A stretch of DNA of 64,000 nt from Gordonia sp. SL306 (GTDB lineage: Bacteria; Actinomycetota; Actinomycetes; Mycobacteriales; Mycobacteriaceae), in contig NZ_CP113063.1 of assembly GCF_026625785.1 (NCBI RefSeq), positions 2,232,001 to 2,296,000 on the forward strand, given 5' to 3'. The notes under the pieces are model-generated. The model was given only the letters and a program-made list of their open reading frames with translations. It was not told where the DNA came from and searched no databases. Positions 24,747-34,016 of this stretch are shown here, in pieces. Position 1 is the first letter of the stretch, and each line of letters opens with the position of its first letter. A program made the translations under genes and the position numbers.

Positions 24747-25420
24747 GATGTGAAAGTCCCCTCCGTGCCGACGGCCGGGGCGCAGAAGATGCGGTGCTGG
24801 TTCGCCCGCTTGCAATGCTGATCACTCGTCGCTGCCGCCCGACCTCATGTGGCCGGGTAGCTCGCCGTGGATCACGGCTTTCCCCCCGAAACAGCATCAC
24901 AACTCCACCCCGACAATGCTCGGTCGCATATTACCCAGCGAATCTGTTCTCGACCGCGCGGGGTAGGCCGTCAGCACCGATCTTGACGTGCCGATACGCG
25001 CCGACCTGGAGACGCAAGCGATGAAGACCGCAGGAATTCATTTGATCGGACTACAGATCTCGACCGCCGGGCGGGTCACGGCACGGTATGCGTGCACAAC
25101 CATCCATCGAAGTAGCCATCCGAGTTCAGTGCTCCCGCACCTCGTGCGAAAGGTTGGTCTCTACCTCCGGGCGGGGAAGGTCAATCTGACGGCCACCGGT
25201 GAATTGGCGGGTGCTCTCATTCCCGGGTGATTGGCGCTGCAGAATCAGCACCAAGTCCAATCGAACAACTGCTACCGAAAGGCTGGGCGCTGCCGCGGGA
25301 GCACAGAAAAGTGCGCAGCCTCGCAGATCCTGTCCCCAGACGATTGACTCTCAGTCGGCTCTCCGACCGACCGACCGCAAACTGACAACAGCTGTGTGCC
25401 CCATGCGCTATGGTCCGCCG
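24747..25420. other. Non-coding stretch between divergent exported-protein genes
   Basis: These 674 bases separate the Gly-zipper protein gene (minus) from the lipase gene (plus). Several short open frames exist in both strands, but none has a ribosome site, coding bias or recognisable product. No tRNA, terminator hairpin or repeat was seen. It presumably holds the promoters of both genes. Confidence 0.5.
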
Positions 25421-26374
25421 ATGCGCGCGCTCGTATCGATTTGGTTGACAGCTCTCGCTCTGGTCTTGGCGACGGGTCCGGCAACAGCCGTCCCATCCCT
25501 CGGCCCGGCAGGTGCACAACTGCCCGTCCCGAACAACTACTTTGCGGGCACATTCAACCAGCTCGCCGATCCCGACGGCGATCCACCGGGAACCAACGAC
25601 TGGTCGTGCAAACCCAGTGCTCGCCACCCGAATCCGGTCGTGCTGGTGCATGGCGGGTTCGCCAATCGACAGCTCGACTGGGGCGTCTACGGGCCGGTCC
25701 TGCACAACGCGGGCTACTGCACGTTTGCCCTCAACTGGGGCGTGCAGGCCGGTGTGCCGAAACCGTTCAGCGGTATCGCAGGGCTGTCATCGATCGAGGC
25801 GGTCGGTGTGCCTGAGTTGTCGGCTTTTGTCCGCAAAGTCCTCGCCACAACGCACGCGTCCAAGGTCGACCTCGTGTCCCACTCGCTCGGCAGTCTGGTC
25901 ACCGGGTACTTCATCCGCTACGGCGGTGGGCACACCGTCGTCGACAAATCGGTCTCGATCGCAGGCATCTACCAGGGCGTCGCCATCCCTCAAGAGGTCA
26001 TCGACGCCAGCCCGCTGACCCGCGGCGGAAACTGCGCGCTCTGCCGAGAACCCGCAGCCGGATCGGCGTTCATCAAGAAGCTCAACGCCGGCGGTACCCC
26101 GTACGTGCCGGGCGTCGAATACACGAACATCGCGACCCGCTACGACGAGATGGCTGTGCCGTATACCAGCGGACTCGTGCCCGGGAAACCTGGTCAGCAG
26201 GTCACCAACATCGTTGTCCAGGACTCGTGCGCGCAGGACTATTCGGAGCATCAAGCGATCGCGGGCTCACACCGCACCACGGTGATGGTCCGGAACGCCC
26301 TGGATCCGGAACACCCGCAACGCGTGCCTTGCGAACTGGTGTTGCCGAGCGTGGGCAGCACGCCCGGTCGGTGA
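25421..26374 (+). CDS. Secreted lipase/esterase, class 2-like alpha/beta hydrolase
   Basis: A 317-residue protein starting at ATG 25421 (MRALVSIWLT); an in-frame ATG six codons earlier is less suited to a signal peptide. The signal peptide ends near ATA at residue 23. The oxyanion region VVLVHGGF is at 73-80 and the nucleophile Ser155 is in SHSLGS, as in actinomycete secreted lipases. The acid is probably in NIATRYDEMAVPY and the His in SEHQAIAGSHR near residue 290. Paired Cys (NCALC, DSC) suggest disulfides. It would hydrolyse exogenous esters. A weak hairpin follows the stop. Confidence 0.87.
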   Translation: MRALVSIWLTALALVLATGPATAVPSLGPAGAQLPVPNNYFAGTFNQLADPDGDPPGTNDWSCKPSARHPNPVVLVHGGFANRQLDWGVYGPVLHNAGYCTFALNWGVQAGVPKPFSGIAGLSSIEAVGVPELSAFVRKVLATTHASKVDLVSHSLGSLVTGYFIRYGGGHTVVDKSVSIAGIYQGVAIPQEVIDASPLTRGGNCALCREPAAGSAFIKKLNAGGTPYVPGVEYTNIATRYDEMAVPYTSGLVPGKPGQQVTNIVVQDSCAQDYSEHQAIAGSHRTTVMVRNALDPEHPQRVPCELVLPSVGSTPGR

Positions 26375-26721
26375 CCTCACACTGCGACCCCGCCGCGACA
26401 GAATCGTCTTCGACGGGGTCACACGGCACGGCATCGTGCCGGTCGGTTCGTTGGCACACCCCGACTCACCGTCACGAGCACGTGAGCCGTCAAAGCACAC
26501 ACGCCGGCCGCGGTGGGTCGCGGTCTGTCCAACGTCAGCTCGGATCCGGCATCGTCACCCTCTCGGTCTGTGAGGTCCGGACGTCTGCGCCGGATCGCTC
26601 GTTCACCGTCGACACTGCCCCGCCGACCTTGGGCCGAAATCATCTGCGCCTGAGAGGAATCTGCGAACCTCAACCCAGGGTCCGCAAGTCGCCCAATTAC
26701 GACACCGGGTATCGTCGAGCC
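26375..26721. other. Intergenic stretch with a weak hairpin
   Basis: In these 347 bases the only structure seen is a 7-bp inverted repeat, GACCCCG (26386-26392) and CGGGGTC (26414-26420), which might act as a weak terminator for the lipase gene. It lacks a T-run. No open frame with coding character was seen. Confidence 0.3.
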
Positions 26722-27423
26722 GTGGAAAGCAGTACCTCCAGCCCACTCGACAACCCGGCACTGGCCGCCTTGGCCGGGCCCCACGCACGTTTCGCTGAGC
26801 GTCACGGCAACGCGGTGCGCTATCAGCCGGATGTCTGCCCGATGGCCGCACTCCCCGATAACCCGACCATCGACGACTGGGCCGACGCCGCCGCGCTCGT
26901 CGGGGCCGGCACCTCGATGTTCCTCCCCGTCGTCGACGTGACACCGCCCGCCGACTGGGGACTGCAGATGCGGATGCAGGGCGTGCAGATGGTCGACGAC
27001 GCCGTCACGGCAGCGCCCGACGATGAGGCGATCGAACTCACCACAGACGACGTGCCCGAGATGCTCGACCTGGTCCGCCGTACCGAGCCCGGCCCGTTCC
27101 TCCCGCGGACCATCGAACTCGGCACTTACCTCGGTATCCGCCGTGGTGGGCGCCTCGTGGCCATGGGCGGTGAGCGCCTGCACCTACCGGGTTGGACCGA
27201 GATCAGCGCCGTCTGTACCGATCCCGACAATCGGGGCCAGGGGCTGGGCAGCCGACTGATTCGCGCACTCGCGCATGCCATCCGGCTCCGCGGCGAGGTG
27301 CCGTTCCTGCACGCCTCGGCAGCCAACACCAACGCGATCCACCTCTACGAGACGCTCGGTTTCGTCCTGCGTCGAGAGGTGATGTTCCAGTCCTTCATGG
27401 CGCCTCAGGAGATTCGCAGGTAG
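26722..27423 (+). CDS. GNAT-family N-acetyltransferase (FR47-like)
   Basis: A 233-residue protein starting at GTG 26722. The GNAT fold lies in the C-terminal half: the acetyl-CoA pyrophosphate loop DNRGQGLGSRLI near residue 170, preceded by EISAVCTDP, and ending HASAANTNAIHLYETLGFVLRR with the typical Asn and Tyr. The first 90 residues form a non-catalytic half-domain, as in FR47-like proteins. The substrate is unknown. Its 3' end overlaps the convergent membrane-protein gene by 19 bp. Confidence 0.85.
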   Translation: MESSTSSPLDNPALAALAGPHARFAERHGNAVRYQPDVCPMAALPDNPTIDDWADAAALVGAGTSMFLPVVDVTPPADWGLQMRMQGVQMVDDAVTAAPDDEAIELTTDDVPEMLDLVRRTEPGPFLPRTIELGTYLGIRRGGRLVAMGGERLHLPGWTEISAVCTDPDNRGQGLGSRLIRALAHAIRLRGEVPFLHASAANTNAIHLYETLGFVLRREVMFQSFMAPQEIRR

Positions 27424-27806
27424 CTGAGCCCCGCGATCACCGCCGCCATCAAGGCCGACATCGCGAGCAGGAATCCCGGTCCGGCGTTCTCGTCGAGGAT
27501 CGTCACGGCCGCGACCGCGGCGACCACCGCGATCCCGACCATCGCCAGCGCCAGCCGGCGGACCAGCACCCAGCGCAGCGGAGAGCGCGCGGCGACCAGG
27601 ATGATCACGAGATACCCGGCGGTGTTCACCGATCCGATCAGCGCGCTGAACCCTGGACTGTGCGACACGTCCGCGAGTACCGGCACCACCGACAGCGCGA
27701 GCGTCGACATAACACCGGCCAACGCGAGGATGATCACCAAGACTCGCTCTCGACTGTCTTTGTCGCCCAGACTATTACGCGGTGGAGGGCCGTCGTCGGT
27801 GGTCAT
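27405..27806 (-). CDS. Four-helix membrane protein, unknown function
   Basis: A 133-residue protein starting at ATG 27806, with GGGAG about 11 bases upstream; an in-frame GTG at 27818 overlaps that site and is less likely. After a polar start (MTTDDGPPPRNS) come four hydrophobic segments at about residues 22-42, 51-69, 80-99 and 105-127 that fill the protein. No family was recognised. Its stop lies inside the end of the convergent GNAT gene. Confidence 0.6.
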   Translation of the reverse strand: MTTDDGPPPRNSLGDKDSRERVLVIILALAGVMSTLALSVVPVLADVSHSPGFSALIGSVNTAGYLVIILVAARSPLRWVLVRRLALAMVGIAVVAAVAAVTILDENAGPGFLLAMSALMAAVIAGLSYLRIS

Positions 27807-27956
27807 CTGGATTCTCACTCCCGGATTGTCACGCCCTTCACGCGTTCGCCCTCGACGAGGGCGTGAAGCTGACGTGTGGCGGTCTCAGCGTAGGCAGACG
27901 TCCCGACGAGAGGAGGGCTTCGCTCGCAACCCGCCGGCAGCAACCTCCGAACCACT

Positions 27957-27974
27957 ACCAAGCACTTGCTTGGT
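27957..27974. promoter_or_regulatory. 18-bp palindrome upstream of the DUF3556 gene (KstR2-like operator)
   Basis: ACCAAGCACTTGCTTGGT has 8-bp perfect arms around a central CT. It fits the published mycobacterial KstR2 pattern AnCAAGnnCTTGnT at 27957-27970 exactly, and more generally a TetR-type site for acyl-CoA-responsive repressors. It lies 83 bp upstream of the DUF3556 start. KstR2 controls cholesterol ring C/D catabolism; whether KstR2 or another TetR protein binds here is not decided by sequence. Confidence 0.6.
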
Positions 27975-28056
27975 TTGTTAGGCTCCCTCCTCGACACACG
28001 ACATGCCGGCGAGTCCGGCCACGGCGATAAACGCACAGGTGACGAGGGCGAGAGCG

Positions 28057-29790
28057 ATGGGATTCCTGAAGCAGACCACTCCCGAGATCGACTTCCCGAC
28101 CTGGAGTCAGGGCACGCGGGCCGAGAAGATCAAGCCCATGGCCCGGCACTGGGCCGAGGTGGGCTTCGGGACGCCGGTCGCGTTGCACCTGTTCTACGTC
28201 GTGAAGATCGCGCTCTACATCCTGATCGCATGGGCGGTGGTCATCACCACGCCCGGCATCGACGGCTTCTTCGATGTGACGAGTTGGTACAACGAGCCGA
28301 TCGTCTTCCAGAAGGTCGTGCTGTACACGATGTTGTTCGAGGTCGTCGGCCTCGGTTGCGGATTCGGACCGCTGAACAACCGATTCTTCCCGCCCATGGG
28401 ATCGATACTGTATTGGTTGCGGCCCAAGACTATTCGTCAGCCACCATGGCCTAGTCGCATTCCGCTGACCAAGGGGGACTCGCGGCAACCGGTTGACGTG
28501 CTGCTGTACGCGGCGCTGCTGGTGATGCTGGTGGTCGCGCTGTTCAGCTCGGGTACGGGTGCGATCCCGGAACTCGACACCACCGTCGGCGTCCTGCCCG
28601 ACTGGGAGATCTGGACCATCGTGGTACTGCTCGCTGCGGCGGGTCTGCGCGACAAGACCATCTTCTTGGCCGCTCGCGGGGAGGTGTACGGCGCGTTGAC
28701 CGTCACGTTCCTGTTCGCCGGCGTCGACATGATCCTCGGCGCCAAGCTCATCTTCCTCGTCATCTGGATGGGTGCGGCAACATCAAAGCTCAACAAGCAC
28801 TTCCCGTTCGTGATCTCCACGATGATGTCGAACAACCCGATCTGGCGGTCCCCGAAGATCAAACGAAAGTTCTTCGAGGACTTCCCCGAAGACCTCCGGC
28901 CCGGACGGCGGTCGCGATGGATCGCCCATTTCTCCACCGCCGTCGAAGGTCTCGTCCCGATCGTCCTGTTCTTCTCCGGCGGCGGCTGGCTGACCGCCGT
29001 CGCGGCGATCATCATGTTGATCTTCCACTTCGGCATCCTGTCGTCGATCCCGATGGGCGTACCGCTGGAGTGGAACGTCTTCATGATGTTCGGTGTGGTG
29101 GCGCTGTTCGTCGGACACTCCGACATCGGGCTCACCGACCTCCAGTCCGTCTGGCCGATCCTGCTGTTCCTCGTGTCGGCGGGCACCGTGATCATCGGAA
29201 ACCTGATGCCACGCAAGGTCTCCTTCCTGCCGGGTATGCGGTACTACGCCGGCAACTGGGACACCAGCCTGTGGTGCCTCACGCCTGCGGCGTCGGCGAA
29301 GATCGAGAGCGGCATCGTCGCGATCGCGTCGATGCCGGCAGCACAACTCGAACGCTTCTACGGCAGCGCGGAGGCAGCGCAGATCCCGCTCTACATGGGA
29401 TATGCGTTCCGCTCGTTCAACAGTCACGGCCGGGCGTTGTTCACGCTCGCGCATCGGGCGATGAACGGTCATGATGAGGGAGGCTTCGTGTTGACGGACG
29501 GTGAGCGGATCACCAGCACAGCGATGGGCTGGAACTTCGGTGACGGCCACATGTGCAACGAACAGCTGATCGCGTCGTTGCAGCGGCACTGCCGGTTCGA
29601 GCCCGGCGAGGTGCGAATCGTGATCCTCGACGCGCAGCCGATCCACCGGCAGACGCAGGAGTACCGGCTCGTCGACCCGGCAGTCGGCGAGTTCGAGCGG
29701 GGATTCGTGAAGGTGTCCGACCTCGTCACCCGGCAACCCTGGGACGACCAGATCCCGGTGACGGTGACGTGGCAGGCGGAGAGTCGGTGA
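28057..29790 (+). CDS. DUF3556 transmembrane protein
   Basis: A 577-residue protein starting at ATG 28057. It matches the DUF3556 family of large actinobacterial membrane proteins: MGFLKQTTPEIDFPTWSQGTR at the start (split by position 1-21) and 10 or so membrane segments between residues 40 and 400. A soluble C-terminal domain of about 160 residues (HRAMNGHDEGGFVLTDGERI, GWNFGDGHMCNEQL) follows. Its role is unknown; the C-terminal domain and lipid-type operator upstream hint at lipid handling. It is preceded by a KstR2-like palindrome and followed 36 bp later by a LysR gene. Confidence 0.85.
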   Translation: MGFLKQTTPEIDFPTWSQGTRAEKIKPMARHWAEVGFGTPVALHLFYVVKIALYILIAWAVVITTPGIDGFFDVTSWYNEPIVFQKVVLYTMLFEVVGLGCGFGPLNNRFFPPMGSILYWLRPKTIRQPPWPSRIPLTKGDSRQPVDVLLYAALLVMLVVALFSSGTGAIPELDTTVGVLPDWEIWTIVVLLAAAGLRDKTIFLAARGEVYGALTVTFLFAGVDMILGAKLIFLVIWMGAATSKLNKHFPFVISTMMSNNPIWRSPKIKRKFFEDFPEDLRPGRRSRWIAHFSTAVEGLVPIVLFFSGGGWLTAVAAIIMLIFHFGILSSIPMGVPLEWNVFMMFGVVALFVGHSDIGLTDLQSVWPILLFLVSAGTVIIGNLMPRKVSFLPGMRYYAGNWDTSLWCLTPAASAKIESGIVAIASMPAAQLERFYGSAEAAQIPLYMGYAFRSFNSHGRALFTLAHRAMNGHDEGGFVLTDGERITSTAMGWNFGDGHMCNEQLIASLQRHCRFEPGEVRIVILDAQPIHRQTQEYRLVDPAVGEFERGFVKVSDLVTRQPWDDQIPVTVTWQAESR

Positions 29791-29826
29791 CGATTCTGCG
29801 GTAGCCGGTCGTGCCATCCTGAACAC

Positions 29827-30717
29827 GTGGATCTGGTCAGACACCTGAGCTTCTTTGTCGCTGTCGCCGAGGAAGGACACTTCGGCGATGCGGCCGCACG
29901 GCTCGAGATGACGCAGCCGCCCGTGTCGCAAGGGTTGCGGCGGCTGGAGAAAGAACTCGGCGTGACCCTGATCCGCCGCACCTCGCGCGGCGCCGACCTC
30001 ACGTCGGCCGGACGCGAGCTCCTCCCCCGCGCGCGACTCCTCGTCGACGACGCCAAACGCCTCTCGGCGGAGGCACGTCGACTGGCGGATCGCGCCGACG
30101 TCCTGCGTTGGGGCGCGGTGCTCCACCTCGGCGCGCCCCTCACGGCCGTGTGCGCGCAACAGGTGGCCTCGGCGACCACCGATCAGGACATGGTCACCGA
30201 GCCCGCGTCGGCGCTCGTGGCCCAGGTGATCGCGGGCAGCCTCGACGTCGCCGTCATCGACCATCCCTGCGTCACCGGCACCTTGGTGGCCGATTCGGTG
30301 GTTCGCCTTCCGCGATGGTTGGTGCTTCCTGCCGACCACGCCGCCGCCGGCGCCGCCCGGCCACGCCTCCGGGCGCTCACCGACCTGGCAGTGTGCCTGC
30401 CGCCACGGGCGTGGAACCCACCGGCCCACGATCAGATCGTCGACGGATTCCGCGAGCACGGGCTCGACTCGGCTGTCCGGCCCGTCACCTCCGACACCGA
30501 GCTGGTCGCGGCGGTGGCGGGCGGGTCCGCCTTCGGCCTGACGGCCCATCCGGAGCTGTTCGCAGCGGTCCCGTCGGTCCGCTGTGCCAGTGTGTCCACC
30601 GACGTCACGGCATTGCGGCTCAGGGTGATCCACAAGAGCCCGGACCATGCCGCGATCGCTGCAGACGTCACCGCGGCCCTGCGGAGCGAGGCCGACGGCG
30701 GCGGGCACCCAAAATGA
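29827..30717 (+). CDS. LysR-family transcriptional regulator
   Basis: A 296-residue protein starting at GTG 29827, with no ribosome site, so it may be leaderless. The winged HTH is at residues 1-60 (LSFFVAVAEEGHFGDAAARLEMTQPPVSQGLRRLE, split by position) and the periplasmic-binding-like effector domain follows from about residue 90. Its stop overlaps the start of a penicillin-recognising serine hydrolase gene by 4 nt (ATGA). LysR proteins such as AmpR often control beta-lactamases, though usually from a divergent position; here the arrangement is tandem and coupled. Confidence 0.87.
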   Translation: MDLVRHLSFFVAVAEEGHFGDAAARLEMTQPPVSQGLRRLEKELGVTLIRRTSRGADLTSAGRELLPRARLLVDDAKRLSAEARRLADRADVLRWGAVLHLGAPLTAVCAQQVASATTDQDMVTEPASALVAQVIAGSLDVAVIDHPCVTGTLVADSVVRLPRWLVLPADHAAAGAARPRLRALTDLAVCLPPRAWNPPAHDQIVDGFREHGLDSAVRPVTSDTELVAAVAGGSAFGLTAHPELFAAVPSVRCASVSTDVTALRLRVIHKSPDHAAIAADVTAALRSEADGGGHPK

Positions 30718-31619
30718 ACCCCGCGGAACGTGACCGGCTGACCGGAGAGGTGTCGGCGATCCTGGCCGACGCCGGGTGCGCGGGGTGGGTGCATGCGGTG
30801 TCGCTCGGCCGGCCCGATCACACATTCGGTGTCGGCGCCGACTCCCCCGTCGTCCTTGCCTCGGTGTACAAGCTGCCGCTGATGATCTCGCTGTGCCGCA
30901 TGGCCGATCGCGGCGAGATCGACATGTCTGAGCAAGTCGAGGTGATGCCGGGCGAATGGTCGTCGGGAGCCACCGGCCTCGCGCTGCTCCACCACCCGGT
31001 ACGGATGAGCTGGCGTGATCTGGCCACGTCGATGATGACCGTGTCGGACAACGTCGCCGCCGACGTCATCCTCACCCGCGTCGGTCTCGACGCCGTCCTT
31101 GCCGACCTGGCCGACCTCGAACTCGGCCGCACCCGCATCGTCGGCGGCATGCGTGAACTCCATGTCCGCCTGCAAAGTGAGACCGGGACCAGTACGATCG
31201 CCGAAGCCTTTGCCGTGCTGGCCGATCCGGATGTCGGCACTGCGGTATCCGCCTACGACGCCGCCTATTCGAGCGCCTCGACACCGCGTGACTGCACCGC
31301 ACTTCTCGCCGCGCTGTGGCGCGACGACGTCGCATCCCCAGAGTCGTGTGCCTTGATCCGCGCGACGATGCGCCTGCAGGTGTTCACCTCACGACTCGCA
31401 TCCGGGTTCCCGTTCCGCCACGTCGGCGTCGCCGGGAAGACCGGGACCCTCGCCGCGATCCGCAACGAGATCGGGGTGATCGAATTCCCCGGCGAGCACC
31501 CCGTCGCGATCGCGGTGTTCACCAAGAGTGCGCGCCCTGATCCGACCCTGCCCGAGGTCGATCGCGCCATCGGCCGTGTGGCGCGCGCGGTCGTCACCGA
31601 ATTGCGTGTGCCGGCATGA
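30714..31619 (+). CDS. Class A beta-lactamase-fold serine hydrolase, no signal peptide
   Basis: A 301-residue protein starting at ATG 30714, coupled to the LysR gene. All three penicillin-recognition motifs are present: S50-V-Y-K53, S111-D-N113 and K242-T-G244, with the spacing of class A beta-lactamases. The omega-loop ExxLN element is not evident in the expected place (about residues 140-160), and there is no signal peptide or lipobox, so it may be cytoplasmic and not a true beta-lactamase. A DD-peptidase-like or esterase activity is equally possible. The next gene, 101 bp on, is a penicillin-binding lipoprotein. Confidence 0.85.
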   Translation: MNPAERDRLTGEVSAILADAGCAGWVHAVSLGRPDHTFGVGADSPVVLASVYKLPLMISLCRMADRGEIDMSEQVEVMPGEWSSGATGLALLHHPVRMSWRDLATSMMTVSDNVAADVILTRVGLDAVLADLADLELGRTRIVGGMRELHVRLQSETGTSTIAEAFAVLADPDVGTAVSAYDAAYSSASTPRDCTALLAALWRDDVASPESCALIRATMRLQVFTSRLASGFPFRHVGVAGKTGTLAAIRNEIGVIEFPGEHPVAIAVFTKSARPDPTLPEVDRAIGRVARAVVTELRVPA

Positions 31620-31720
31620 CAAATAGCACGGTTCCCCACCTGCGGTGATAGCGATTCGCTATCCGGCGTGGCCATGTCGCGACCTTGTTCGCGCGGTGCC
31701 ATTCACGGTTGGCTGCAGTC

Positions 31721-33496
31721 ATGACGCGGTGGATGGGGCTGTTGACGGTGTTGGCCGTGGTGTTCGGCGCGGCGGCCGGATGCTTCCTGCAGTCGGACTC
31801 GCCCGACGACACGCTGACCGGTTTTGCCGACGCGCTGTCGCGCGGTGACGTCGCGGCCGCGGCCGAGCACACCACTGATCCCGGCGCCGCGAGCGCAGCG
31901 ATTCAGTCGATGCTCGACGGAATGGGACCCACAGCGAAGCTGACCGCGTCCGGCCGCATGATCGACGACAAGAAGGTCACCGGCACCGTCGACTTCGGCT
32001 GGACGATCCGCGACGATCGGTCGATGCGGTATCAGTCGACCGCCGTACTCGAGGAACGGGACTCGACGTGGCTCGTCCGCTGGCAACCCGATGTCCTGCA
32101 CCCTTCGCTGCGCGACGGTCACACCTTCTCCTACAGCGACGACATGGACTACCGGACTCCGGTGCTCGACCGCAACGGCCGCCCGCTCATGACATGGCAA
32201 CCCGTCTCACTGATCCAGCTGCATCGTGACCACCTCGACTCCGCCGACCGAGTCGCTCGGGTGCTTCGCACGGTGGAGCCCGGCATGACCGGCGACGGCA
32301 TCCGCCGTCAGTTCACGGATTCGCCAGACGCCGAACAGACCGTGATCCGGTTGCGCTCGCGCGACCTCGCCGAGGTCCGGACTTCGTTGAAAGCCATTGA
32401 TGGCGTGAGCTTCTCCGAGCAAGGCGCTCTCCTGAGTGCCACCCGCGCACTGCATTCACCCGCGATGACCGGCCTTGAGGAGAGCTGGCGCGACACCATC
32501 ACAAGAACCGCAGGCTGGTCGGTCAGCCTCATCGATGCTCGCGGCACACCGACCGATGTCCTGAAACAGGTGTCACCGCAACCGACTCCGGCGCTCCGCA
32601 CGGAACTCGACCGGGATATCCAGACCAACGCGCAACGTGCGGTCGATGTCGAACGGCGCCCGGCGGTGATCGTGGCGATCGCCCCCTCGACGGGCGCCAT
32701 CGTGGCGGTGGCCCAGAATTCAGCTGCCGACCGAACGGGCGCGATCGCCCTCTCGGGTCTCTACCCACCGGGATCGACGTTCAAGACCGTCACCACCGCG
32801 GCCGGGTTGGCACGCGGAGCGGTCCGCCCGCAGACCGCACTCCCATGCCCGGGGCGGGCCACCATCGAGGGCCGCACCATCCCGAACGAGGACGACTTCG
32901 ACCTCGGTCTCGTCCCGTTGTCCTCGGCGTTCGCCCACTCCTGCAACACCACCATGGGCGCCTTGGCCAACCGCCTGCCGGCAGACGCACTGCCCGGTGT
33001 GGCCCGCGAACTCGGCATCGGCGTCGACTATGTGATCCCCGGGATCACCACCGTCACGGGACGTGTACCCGCCGCCGACACTCCGTCACTGCGGGTGGAG
33101 AACGGTATCGGGCAGGGCACGGTGGCCGTGAGCCCCTTCGGCCTGGCCGTCGCCGAAGCCAGTCTCGCGCGCGGCGAGACCGTCACGCCCACCCTGATCT
33201 CCGGCAGGCGAACCACCACAGACTCGCCGACCCGGCGCCTGCCTGCCGATGTGGTCCGTGATCTGCGCAGCATGATGCGTCAGACGGTCGCATCCGGAAC
33301 CGCCACCGCCCTGCGCGACGTACCCGGGCTGGGTGGCAAGACCGGAACCGCCGAATACGGGGACAACAAGAATCCGCACGGGTGGTTCGCCGGGATCGTC
33401 GGCGACCTCGCTTTCGCGACTCTCGTGGTCGGCGGCGGGTCGTCGGAGCCGGCCGTCTCCGTGACCGGTCGGTTTCTGCGGCCGCTCGTGTCGTAG
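31721..33496 (+). CDS. Penicillin-binding lipoprotein, class B transpeptidase (PbpLipo-like)
   Basis: A 591-residue protein starting at ATG 31721. The signal ends in the lipobox AAAGC with Cys21, so it is lipid-anchored outside. Residues 30-130 form an NTF2-like (MecA-N) domain, then a PBP dimerisation domain, then the transpeptidase with active Ser352 (STFK, 352-355), SCN at 407-409 and KTG at 540-542. The architecture and lipobox match mycobacterial PbpLipo (Rv2864c type), a peptidoglycan cross-linking enzyme that beta-lactams acylate. It follows a beta-lactamase-fold gene in the same direction, forming a possible beta-lactam response group. Confidence 0.9.
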   Translation: MTRWMGLLTVLAVVFGAAAGCFLQSDSPDDTLTGFADALSRGDVAAAAEHTTDPGAASAAIQSMLDGMGPTAKLTASGRMIDDKKVTGTVDFGWTIRDDRSMRYQSTAVLEERDSTWLVRWQPDVLHPSLRDGHTFSYSDDMDYRTPVLDRNGRPLMTWQPVSLIQLHRDHLDSADRVARVLRTVEPGMTGDGIRRQFTDSPDAEQTVIRLRSRDLAEVRTSLKAIDGVSFSEQGALLSATRALHSPAMTGLEESWRDTITRTAGWSVSLIDARGTPTDVLKQVSPQPTPALRTELDRDIQTNAQRAVDVERRPAVIVAIAPSTGAIVAVAQNSAADRTGAIALSGLYPPGSTFKTVTTAAGLARGAVRPQTALPCPGRATIEGRTIPNEDDFDLGLVPLSSAFAHSCNTTMGALANRLPADALPGVARELGIGVDYVIPGITTVTGRVPAADTPSLRVENGIGQGTVAVSPFGLAVAEASLARGETVTPTLISGRRTTTDSPTRRLPADVVRDLRSMMRQTVASGTATALRDVPGLGGKTGTAEYGDNKNPHGWFAGIVGDLAFATLVVGGGSSEPAVSVTGRFLRPLVS

Positions 33497-33629
33497 CCGC
33501 CGGCCATCGTGAGGAGAGGCATTCACTGCGGCCCCGCCTACGAGCTCCCTCTGACACCCACAACAATGCGGTGGCAACCTTGCGGTCCCATCGACTCGTC
33601 CTGGCAGTGTGCTTGGTACGAAAGCGGCG

Positions 33630-34016
33630 TCAGCCGTCGAACCCGTGATGCACGGCCTCGACGTTGTTGCCGTCCGGGTCGCGCAGGAACACCCCGTAGT
33701 AGGTGGCGTGGTACTCGGGCCACACGCGGGGCTCGTGCAGGATGCTCGCGCCGGCTGCCCGGGCCGCCGCGAACACATCATCCACGGCCTCCCGGCTCGG
33801 GGCCGTGAGGGCCAGGTGGATGGGCCGGTGCCCGCTGTCGTCGAGCGGCCCGACCCAGAGGTGCGGAAAACCATCAGCGCCGGAGAGCCCGATCACCGGG
33901 CCGCCGTCACGGTCGTATCGCATGGCCTCGCGTACGCCGAGAGCGGCGAACACCGTGGTGTAGAAGTCGGCGGCACCGGCGGGGTCGGCGCACTGCAGGG
34001 CGACGTGATCGAGCAT
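33630..34016 (-). CDS. VOC/glyoxalase-family metalloprotein
   Basis: A 128-residue protein starting at ATG 34016. It is a single VOC unit with two beta-alpha-beta-beta-beta modules: MLDHVALQCADP at the start with metal-ligand His4, HLWVGPLDD and PIHLAL in the middle, and FLRDPDGNNVEAVHH with a ligand Glu near the end. Such proteins are lyases, dioxygenases or binding proteins; the substrate cannot be read. It is single and not obviously in an operon. Confidence 0.82.
   Translation of the reverse strand: MLDHVALQCADPAGAADFYTTVFAALGVREAMRYDRDGGPVIGLSGADGFPHLWVGPLDDSGHRPIHLALTAPSREAVDDVFAAARAAGASILHEPRVWPEYHATYYGVFLRDPDGNNVEAVHHGFDG

Noticed and set aside
24988..25230. An 80-codon plus-strand frame in the intergenic region before the lipase gene.
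   Set aside because: No ribosome site and no coding composition; the product has no recognisable feature.
28783..30825. A 680-codon minus-strand open frame across the DUF3556, LysR and hydrolase genes.
   Set aside because: It spans three real genes in antisense and encodes a charged, repetitive product without domains.
30714..31619. Calling the serine hydrolase a resistance beta-lactamase.
   Set aside because: No signal peptide and no clear ExxLN omega-loop element, so that function is not supported.
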